Assembly: GCA_030587525.1 (NCBI GenBank)
Contig: JAUQYW010000598.1
Span: forward strand, 1 to 30,534
From: Candidatus Sigynarchaeota archaeon
GTDB lineage: Archaea > Asgardarchaeota > Lokiarchaeia > Sigynarchaeales > Sigynarchaeaceae
DNA: 30,534 bases
Direction: 5' to 3'
Below are positions 22,744 through 28,681 of the stretch, in pieces. The translations under genes were made by a program, and so were the position numbers. The number at the start of each line of letters is the position of its first letter. Positions within the stretch are counted from its first letter, which is position 1. Under the pieces are notes generated by a model. The model did not search any database and was not told the DNA's origin. It saw only the letters and a list, made by a program, of their open reading frames with translations.

Positions 22744-23592
22744 ATGGTCAACGAGCGCGGGAAGGACGAGCGAAAGAAGCCGTCGAACTTGCACCGGGTC
22801 ATCAAGTTCTACGAAACCCACGCCAAGGATTACGACAAAGACTACGAGGAGGACAATTGGCGGCTATACGATGACTTGACGTGGTTTTTCATGGCGCCGT
22901 TTCTCCCGGCCATGGACCCAAACACCGATGCACCGCTCGTGCTCGACGCGGGCGGCGGTACTGGCAAATGGTCGTTAAAGCTCGCCAAGCTCGGATATCG
23001 CGTGGTCTGCGCCGATATTTCGCCGCAGATGCTCGACCAGGCCAAGGCAAAAGCCACGGCCGAGGGCTTGTTGGGGAAGGTCGAGTTCAAGCAGCTCGAT
23101 GTGCGCCACATGCCGGAGATACCCGACAATTCTTGCGACCTCGTGCTGGCCGTAGGCGACGTGATATCCTATGCCCTCGACGAGGACCTGGTGGTCTCGG
23201 AATTGTTCCGGGTCTGCAAACCCGGCGGGACATGCATCGCTTCGGTCGACAACACGTTCAGCTTACTGGTCATGGAGATCAAGAGCGAGCGCTGGGAGCT
23301 GCTCGATGACCTGCTGGCGACCCGCACGACCGATTTTTCCTCGCCCCACCCGGTCAAGACCTTCTTGCCGGCCGACTTGCGAGCGCTGTTCGAGCACCAC
23401 GGGTTCGTCGTCGAGCACATGGCTGGCAAGCCCGTCATCACGAACACGATCGCCCGCCGCGTTCGACGGCTCAAGCTCGAGCAGCATTACAAGGAATTGC
23501 TGGAGCTGGAAAAAAGATTCGGCGCGGACCCGGCATTCATCGGCCAAGGTGGCCACTTGCAAGTTGCAGCGATAAAAAAGTTAAGGCAATGA
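22744..23592 (+). CDS. SAM-dependent class I methyltransferase
   Basis: The 282-residue protein, starting MVNERGKDERKKPS, has a Rossmann-type methyltransferase core: motif I VLDAGGGTGKWSLKLA, motif II strand VVCADISPQML and VEFKQLDVRHMP. Motif IV is CDLVLAVGDVISY, and post-motif LFRVCKPGGTCIASV follows. N-terminal VIKFYETHAKDYDKDY is typical of small-molecule methyltransferases of the ubiE/COQ5-like type. The frame is open upstream to 22222, but that stretch is antisense to the PHP gene. It is convergent with the UEV-like gene, with 20 bases between the stop codons. Confidence 0.9.
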   Translation: MVNERGKDERKKPSNLHRVIKFYETHAKDYDKDYEEDNWRLYDDLTWFFMAPFLPAMDPNTDAPLVLDAGGGTGKWSLKLAKLGYRVVCADISPQMLDQAKAKATAEGLLGKVEFKQLDVRHMPEIPDNSCDLVLAVGDVISYALDEDLVVSELFRVCKPGGTCIASVDNTFSLLVMEIKSERWELLDDLLATRTTDFSSPHPVKTFLPADLRALFEHHGFVVEHMAGKPVITNTIARRVRRLKLEQHYKELLELEKRFGADPAFIGQGGHLQVAAIKKLRQ

Positions 23593-23612
23593 ACTAACCT
23601 TGCACGCCTTAT

Positions 23613-24167
23613 TCAGTGGTCGTTCTTGGCAAATCGCGTGACCCACTCCTTGGCTTTGGCTTCGAAGGCGGGGTAGTCTGCGATGACCTGGTCGCGAGCC
23701 TCGTTATTAATGCAATCGAGGGAGGTCCAATGCGGGGGCAGCAAGTGCATGATGTTAATGAGGGCTTGGATGATATCTGCCAAAGTCCGCTGGGGAGTCC
23801 ATCCTTCGGGGATGGCTTCGTCGTAATGGCGGGGCTGGAGGGATTCGGGGTATAAATAAAAGAGCACATTTGCGCGACCCGCGGGAGTGCTAGAGTCGAC
23901 GAGGGGATGCCACACGGGCGTGTCGCAATGGATCGTGGGAGGCCTGAAGGGATAATTGGGGGGAATGTCAAGCGTGAACGTGAATGACCCGCCTTCGAAG
24001 GGCGTTCCTTCCTTGCCCTTCACGGCCACCTGGAAGCGCATGGTCACGTCGGATGTCTTTTCGAGAGCACCGAGGTGCACGTAGTCGTTGAACTTGAAGG
24101 TTTCGACCGCGTCCTTGAAATCAACTTCTTCCCGCATAAGTCCAAGCGCTGGATTCGTGAGCAGCAT
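23613..24167 (-). CDS. E2/UEV-like ubiquitin-conjugating fold without the catalytic Cys
   Basis: The 184-residue protein follows the UBC fold: TPFEGGSFTFTLDIPPNYPF (55-74), RPPTIHCDTPVWHP (75-88), WTPQRTLADIIQALINIMHLL (123-143) and the C-terminal helices ending EWVTRFAKND. In active E2s the segment after HPN carries GxICL with the catalytic Cys. Here HPN is HPL (87-89) and the matching stretch is AGRANVLFY, with Asn100 at the Cys position; an insertion of about 17 residues follows before W123. The only cysteines are C81 and C152. It is therefore best read as a UEV-type ubiquitin-binding or cofactor protein, like Mms2/Tsg101. It is divergent from a ubiquitin-like/HEAT gene with 29 bases between start codons. 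Confidence 0.85.
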   Translation of the reverse strand: MLLTNPALGLMREEVDFKDAVETFKFNDYVHLGALEKTSDVTMRFQVAVKGKEGTPFEGGSFTFTLDIPPNYPFRPPTIHCDTPVWHPLVDSSTPAGRANVLFYLYPESLQPRHYDEAIPEGWTPQRTLADIIQALINIMHLLPPHWTSLDCINNEARDQVIADYPAFEAKAKEWVTRFAKNDH

Positions 24168-24196
24168 ATTTTAATCTTTCATCGTGGTAGGACCCA

Positions 24197-25144
24197 ATGG
24201 TGGTTACAATCATCAATTTGCGATTGCGGTTTACCGGAGCTCTCCCATCGAATGCCATCAAGATCGTGTCGTTGGACCAGAAGGCCACGTTTGATGACTT
24301 GCGGAAATATCTGAACGATGCCTATTTCTTTTCAACCTATTACATCAATTGTGAATTCATTTTCAAGAGCAAACTCTTGTCGTCCCAAGATACCATCGGC
24401 AGCATTGTCGAGGCGGGATACAACGCGAAAAAACATGTCCTCACCGTGATGACCACGGGAGCCAGGTTTTTGCTCCGGATGGAACCGAGGATTTCTCAGC
24501 CACCGTTCAGCGATGCCCAGATTGCATCGCTTGTTCGTGCGCTGGAAAAGGCGCAAACTCCGTTGAGGGAAGAAGCGGCATCATTGCTTGGCATCTCGGG
24601 AAACGCCGGCCGCCGCGTCCAGCCGCTGATCGCCGTGCTGAGAGACCCGTATTGCCATTTGCGAGCCCTGGCCGCCGAAGCCCTCGGCAAACTGGGCGAT
24701 CGGGTGGCGGTTGATTCTCTCCTGGGATTGCTCGACGACCGGAATCCAGACGTCATTCAAGCCGCCATCCAAGCCCTCGGGATGCTGGGAGACACTCGCG
24801 CTTGCGACCTTCTTGCCCAAAAATTGCGCGATCCCCACTATATCACGAAACGAGCCGCAGCAAGCGCGCTTGCTCGGCTTCGATGGGAACCGAAAAGCCT
24901 TGAGGAACAAGTGTTGCTCAGCGTGGCACAGGAAGAAATCGAGAAACGTGTACCGCTAGCTGATGCTGGATTCCAGGTGCTGGAAAAATGCTTCCAGGAA
25001 GGTGATTCGCAGACCCGCCATGCAATCATCGAATACATCGCCCAGCAAGCATCACCACGAGGAACATCGCTGTTACAACAAGCGTGCAAGGATCCTAACC
25101 CTTGGGTGAGCGAGGAAGCACGTCGTGCCCTTGAAAAAAGCTAG
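24197..25144 (+). CDS. Ubiquitin-like domain fused to HEAT repeats
   Basis: Residues 1-88 have the beta-grasp pattern of ubiquitin: a beta hairpin at the start (VVTIINLRLRF, NAIKIVSLDQKA), a helix TFDDLRKYLNDAYF, the strand CEFIFKSKLLSSQDTIGSI (compare IFAGKQLEDGRTL), and a final strand HVLTVMTTG. Residues 105-315 form about five HEAT or PBS-type alpha hairpins (VQPLIAVLRDP, LRALAAEALGKLGD, AVDSLLGLLDD, VIQAAIQALGMLGD, TKRAAASALARL). The domain is not a free ubiquitin, because the protein continues after the TTG. HEAT repeats are scaffolds for protein binding. It is divergent from the UEV-like gene, which suggests a shared task. Confidence 0.85.
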   Translation: MVVTIINLRLRFTGALPSNAIKIVSLDQKATFDDLRKYLNDAYFFSTYYINCEFIFKSKLLSSQDTIGSIVEAGYNAKKHVLTVMTTGARFLLRMEPRISQPPFSDAQIASLVRALEKAQTPLREEAASLLGISGNAGRRVQPLIAVLRDPYCHLRALAAEALGKLGDRVAVDSLLGLLDDRNPDVIQAAIQALGMLGDTRACDLLAQKLRDPHYITKRAAASALARLRWEPKSLEEQVLLSVAQEEIEKRVPLADAGFQVLEKCFQEGDSQTRHAIIEYIAQQASPRGTSLLQQACKDPNPWVSEEARRALEKS

Positions 25145-25176
25145 CAATGAACTCGTCTAAGAAAAAAGGAATGAAT

Positions 25177-25184
25177 AAAAAAAA
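25177..25184 (-). terminator. Poly-T terminator of the gelsolin gene
   Basis: Eight T on the minus strand begin two bases after the TAG of the gelsolin gene. Confidence 0.55.
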
Positions 25185-25186
25185 GT

Positions 25187-26368
25187 CTATTTCTGTCTCC
25201 ACTCGTGCCCACACTTTCCACAGATCAATTTTTTCCCGTATATCATCGGATAGGTGCTCAGCACGACGGTTTTGTCGGTCACTTCACGAATCATTTCTCG
25301 GAGGTTGTTGCCGCACTTCGGGCATTGCCACCGGGCGCCGCCCACTTCCGCGGACACGGGTGTTGCTGGAATAGGTGCGACTGCCGGCGTGGCCTTCGGC
25401 GCGGGCTTCGGCTCTGCCTTCGGCGCGGTCTTCAAATCCGGTTTCGGCGCGGGCGCAGGTGCCTGCTTCGGCGCGGGTTCCGGCGATCGAACTAATTCTG
25501 GCTTCGGTGCTGGTGCCGGTGCTGGTTTCGGCGCGGGCGCGGGTGCCGGTTTCAGCTCTGGTTTCGGCGCGGGCGCGGCTGCTGGCTTCGGCGCGGGTTT
25601 CTGTGCCGGTTTCAGCTCGACCTTCGGAGCGGGTTTTCGTGCTTCCAGCTCCGCGTCGGTCTCGACCGCGGCCTTCTCCACGCCAAATTGCGCGAATTTC
25701 GACGTGGACTTCACGATGCCAGCGCCCCAGCACTTGTCCATGAACGGCGCATCCTCTCCCTCGTCGAAGTACAAGATGGGTTGCGCGCCGGCTCGTTCCG
25801 CGTCGAACTTGTAAGCCCAGCGCCCGGCCATCATGCGTTCCTTGACGTTCGAGCCCCTTCCTACCCAAACAAGTATCTCATCGCCAACATCGGCAATATA
25901 CACGTTGCCACTGTCCAACGATGATTTTTCAAACGGCACTTGCACGAATTTCATCTTGTTGATGTCGCCTTCGAAGTCCTCGGACGAAACCCTGTACAGC
26001 GCGTTCACGTGTTCCACGTGCCCGGCCCACGACCCGGTCTCGACATCCTTGAGCATGCTCCCGACCAGGTTCTTCTCGACAAGGCGGAAACTACCAAGCG
26101 GCTCCAAGGCCTTGAAAAAGGCATCGGATTCTTGGCCTTGATCGATGGTGATGACCTTTGCATGCCGATCTTGTTCTATTCGGTGTGCTTCCACTGCAGC
26201 AGCTTCTTTTTCGTCAGCACTTGAGTTTTGGCCAACCCAAATGAAAACGATGGTGTTATTGTCCAAAACATAACTGTCTCCATTGGAAAAAACCGCCTTA
26301 TCCATCAGTTTCAGCTCGCCTTTCCAAACAATGTAGAGTTTTGGAAATTGTCCAGACATGTGTGTCAC
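25187..26368 (-). CDS. Two-domain gelsolin protein with PAK-rich linker and zinc ribbon
   Basis: The 393-residue protein has two gelsolin-like domains, about residues 10-105 and 117-228. Each carries the core strand signature: GDSYVLDNNTIVFIWVGQNS (30-49) and GNVYIADVGDEILVWVGRGS (154-173), each followed by a helix with E-x-x-x-A. A linker of about 100 residues (about 243-343) made mostly of Pro, Ala and Lys (KPAPKP units) follows, and then a zinc ribbon with C349, C352, C383 and C386. Asgard gelsolins of the two-domain type sever or bundle actin. The zinc ribbon behind a long disordered linker is unusual. The start is MTH; Met4 (26359) is an alternative. Confidence 0.93.
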   Translation of the reverse strand: MTHMSGQFPKLYIVWKGELKLMDKAVFSNGDSYVLDNNTIVFIWVGQNSSADEKEAAAVEAHRIEQDRHAKVITIDQGQESDAFFKALEPLGSFRLVEKNLVGSMLKDVETGSWAGHVEHVNALYRVSSEDFEGDINKMKFVQVPFEKSSLDSGNVYIADVGDEILVWVGRGSNVKERMMAGRWAYKFDAERAGAQPILYFDEGEDAPFMDKCWGAGIVKSTSKFAQFGVEKAAVETDAELEARKPAPKVELKPAQKPAPKPAAAPAPKPELKPAPAPAPKPAPAPAPKPELVRSPEPAPKQAPAPAPKPDLKTAPKAEPKPAPKATPAVAPIPATPVSAEVGGARWQCPKCGNNLREMIREVTDKTVVLSTYPMIYGKKLICGKCGHEWRQK

Positions 26369-26776
26369 TCCATTTCGTTATACAATAGCGATGTTTTCCA
26401 TTTCCCTTATCAATTGTCGTCTCCACTACTAATAAAGAAAATGGCACCCGTGCACCCGCGCCGCGATCGCCCTTACCCATACGAGATGGCAACTGACCTG
26501 AATTCAGATACATGGCGTCTGAATTTTCCGTTTAGACGCCGTATTTTCGCCGGGAATCGCGATCTAAACTCTTATATGGTCTCTTATGGATGTTTCAATG
26601 CGCATTTGTTTATCGGGTTCAAGAAAAATCATCATGAAGTTTGTTAAACCATCGTGAAAATGGTAATTGGGATAATTTATAGACCAATCACCAATATATA
26701 CCGCGAATATCGTGGCTTCGTGCCGTTTTTATAGAAAAAATTGAAAACAATTCTGTACACGCGACGGTCAAGTGAA
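26369..26776. other. 408-bp intergenic region with overlapping inverted repeats
   Basis: No convincing gene is seen between the gelsolin start and the small gene at 26777. A plus-strand frame from an ATG near 26442 to 26647 (68 codons, Arg-rich) is open but has no supporting site. The only structure noted is the pair of overlapping inverted repeats at 26501-26540. Confidence 0.4.
26501..26540 (+). promoter_or_regulatory. Two overlapping inverted repeats (possible alternative hairpins)
   Basis: AATTCAGA at 26501-26508 pairs with TCTGAATT at 26518-26525. GGCGTCT at 26514-26520 pairs with AGACGCC at 26534-26540. Both repeats are perfect and they share TCT (26518-26520), so in RNA only one hairpin can form at a time. 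The meaning is unknown; it may be an operator or an RNA switch, or chance. Confidence 0.35.
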
Positions 26777-27013
26777 ATGACAAGCACCATAATAGACACC
26801 AAGGAGATAGAGGCCAAGGAACGATACCAAATCATCGCCCTCATCGAACAATTCCAAGATGCCATGGGAAACTTGCTCGTGAAGGCAAAAATTGACCGGG
26901 CCCTGGTCGACGAGTTTTTAAACCACTGCATGAACATCAAGTTGAAGCTCATCGACGAGCTTCAGTTCCACATCGATAGCAATGGACAAGTTCATTCAGC
27001 AGGCAAGAATTAA
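26777..27013 (+). CDS. Small helical protein of unknown function
   Basis: The product of 78 residues (MTSTIIDTKEIEAKERYQII onward) is predicted to be almost all helix: AKERYQIIALIEQFQDAMGNLL and LVDEFLNHCMNIKLKLIDELQF (described here by their ends), followed by a short tail NGQVHSAGKN. No TM or motif is seen. An open frame begins 12 codons earlier at 26741 but starts with an unlikely basic stretch. A helical bundle or small partner protein is possible; no family is recognised. Confidence 0.55.
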   Translation: MTSTIIDTKEIEAKERYQIIALIEQFQDAMGNLLVKAKIDRALVDEFLNHCMNIKLKLIDELQFHIDSNGQVHSAGKN

Positions 27014-27114
27014 GAAACAGTCGTAGCTACTCGTGAAAGTTAGAGTTCTTGATTCATCAATTTTTAAGCAATGCGGTTAACGATTTCTTGATAGAGTCTT
27101 TGGAAGAGGGAATC

Positions 27115-27597
27115 CTATCTTTGCATTTCGACGATTTTCACGTCGATCCGTGATAGCACGGAGTCTTTATCGAGCTTCTTGAGCTTCGTTTCGATCATGG
27201 CTGGTGTCAAGTCAAACGGCACTTGGATCACGCCTTCCCACACGCACCCGTCTTTTATGCCAATACGTTCCCTCGATTCCTCGTCAGGCGGGCACACGCC
27301 GCCCGACCAGATCAGGTCAATTTCCTTATCCTTGAATACGGACTGAGACATGGCCAAGACCAATTGTAACAAATCAGTTGAATTCGAAAATAATGTCAAG
27401 ATGGCGAGATCGTGGTGTTTCATGTTCTTCAAGGCCTTTACTTGGAGAATTTTCTTAGACTTGATGTACATGAATAATAGATGATCGCCGTCCAAGTTCT
27501 CGAAACACCAAGACGGGATGGCAACACGATCTTTTTCCACGATCGCGGCGTTGATGAGAACCGATCTCGTCATCTTGCTTGGCTCGCGTTCGGTCAT
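27115..27597 (-). CDS. Protein of unknown function
   Basis: The 160-residue soluble protein is not recognised. It has an alpha/beta pattern: strand SVLINAAIVEKDRVAIP, strand HLLFMYIKSKKILQVKAL, helix NSTDLLQLVLAMSQSVF, strand IDLIWSGGVCPP, strand GCVWEGVIQVP and a terminal helix PAMIETKLKKL with strand RIDVKIVEMQ. Start could also be Met9. It is isolated, with gaps of about 100 and 240 bases on either side that hold no other feature. Confidence 0.6.
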   Translation of the reverse strand: MTEREPSKMTRSVLINAAIVEKDRVAIPSWCFENLDGDHLLFMYIKSKKILQVKALKNMKHHDLAILTLFSNSTDLLQLVLAMSQSVFKDKEIDLIWSGGVCPPDEESRERIGIKDGCVWEGVIQVPFDLTPAMIETKLKKLDKDSVLSRIDVKIVEMQR

Positions 27598-27834
27598 TGA
27601 TTTTCAACCTCGGAAATGCTTTCACGGCCTTTCGCTGATATGCAAAATATCCTCCTTCTTCTCATAACTGGATCCTTTTCAATAAATTGCAATAATCTCG
27701 ATTATCTGCCTTAGGATTGGAAAATATATGATATCAATATCGAAGTTGCTAATAAAGCTGATACTCTTAACAAGGACCCTTTCAATTAGATCAACGCACT
27801 TGTCGCATGTCATTTAATATACGGTAATAATTGA

Positions 27835-28353
27835 TTACAAACTCAAGTTCAAGAAAGTTCTCAGGGACCGCATCTCCCCAGGTGGTTCAAAATAAGGCAT
27901 GAGTATCTTTGCGTCTTTATCATATAATATAACTTTTGCAGCACCTTCAAACTTCTTTACGTGAAGCGTCCCGCAATACGCAAGAACTTTACCTGGGATC
28001 TTTTGCGAGTTTTCCCGAATTTTTCGATCCCGGGGTTCAATCCTCTTCTCGAAAGTCATGTGCGGATCCCAGGAAAAATCGAGACTCTCCATAATCGTGC
28101 ACCCGATTCCCCTCGCCCTCGCCCCAGCTTCAAGGATGAGCGCAGTATAGGCATATTTTTTCGCGATCTCGAAATCACCGCATTCGACTTGCCAATTATC
28201 AACCAACCACTTGTGTATCTGCTTAGGTTTCATCTTCTGCAGATCCATTTGCGGCCAAACCATCTCGAAAGCTATCATGTACTCGCTCAAGCACTGTATC
28301 AACTGCTTTGTTACCAATCGACATATTGCTGCACCATGGATCTCCCCGACCAC
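27835..28353 (-). CDS. Unknown protein, weakly TraB/ChaN-like
   Basis: From the GTG at 28353 the product has 172 residues. It opens VGEIHGAAICRLVTKQLIQCL, continues with a strand YMIAFEMVWPQ and later has KVLAYCGTLHVKKF. The GExH, E and GxxH landmarks recall the TraB/ChaN/erythromycin-esterase group of metal-dependent hydrolases, but the match is weak. The frame stays open upstream for about 50 codons with protein-like sequence (VLDISIAQLAAKLKPFDRIV) but contains no ATG, GTG or TTG before a TAA near 28514. So the 5' end may have been lost or altered where the 15-bp repeats at 28450-28486 lie. Confidence 0.55.
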   Translation of the reverse strand: MVGEIHGAAICRLVTKQLIQCLSEYMIAFEMVWPQMDLQKMKPKQIHKWLVDNWQVECGDFEIAKKYAYTALILEAGARARGIGCTIMESLDFSWDPHMTFEKRIEPRDRKIRENSQKIPGKVLAYCGTLHVKKFEGAAKVILYDKDAKILMPYFEPPGEMRSLRTFLNLSL

Positions 28354-28449
28354 GATCCTGTCGAATGGCTTTAGCTTTGCAGCCAGCTGGGCAATAGAAA
28401 TATCAAGAACGTTGCAGGCCGGACTCTCATCGACAACACGTTTAACAAA

Positions 28450-28486
28450 GTTACGAAAACGACGTGCCGACGTTACGAAAACGACG
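28450..28486. repeat. 15-bp direct repeat
   Basis: GTTACGAAAACGACG occurs at 28450-28464 and 28472-28486, a period of 22 bases, near the possible upstream extension of the TraB/ChaN-like gene. Confidence 0.85.
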
Positions 28487-28681
28487 AATTTTGATAGAAT
28501 ACGACGGATTTAAACATTTTATCAGTATAGAAAGTGGGGTAAAAAAATTCAAACTAAACTAACGGGTCCATAAAGAAAGAAGCTGGAATGGAACCATTAT
28601 TTCTACCTTGAACGTTATTATGCATCCATCATAGGGCGGCGGAGTAATGAACCTTGCCTTCCCTGTGCAAAGGTGCATGAT

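Noticed and set aside
22615..22821. Upstream extension of the PHP frame
   Set aside because: It overlaps the divergent methyltransferase start and precedes the first metal motif. The ATG at 22614 is a better start.
25254..25868. Open frames on both strands opposite the gelsolin linker, rich in Gly-Ala or Arg-Glu
   Set aside because: They are shadows of the Pro-Ala-Lys low-complexity linker, which leaves all frames open. The gelsolin frame has clear domains on both sides of it.
26228..26647. Plus-strand frame upstream and antisense to the gelsolin start
   Set aside because: Its first part is antisense to the gelsolin domain. The remaining 68 codons have no ribosome site and no recognisable sequence, so it is not listed as a gene.
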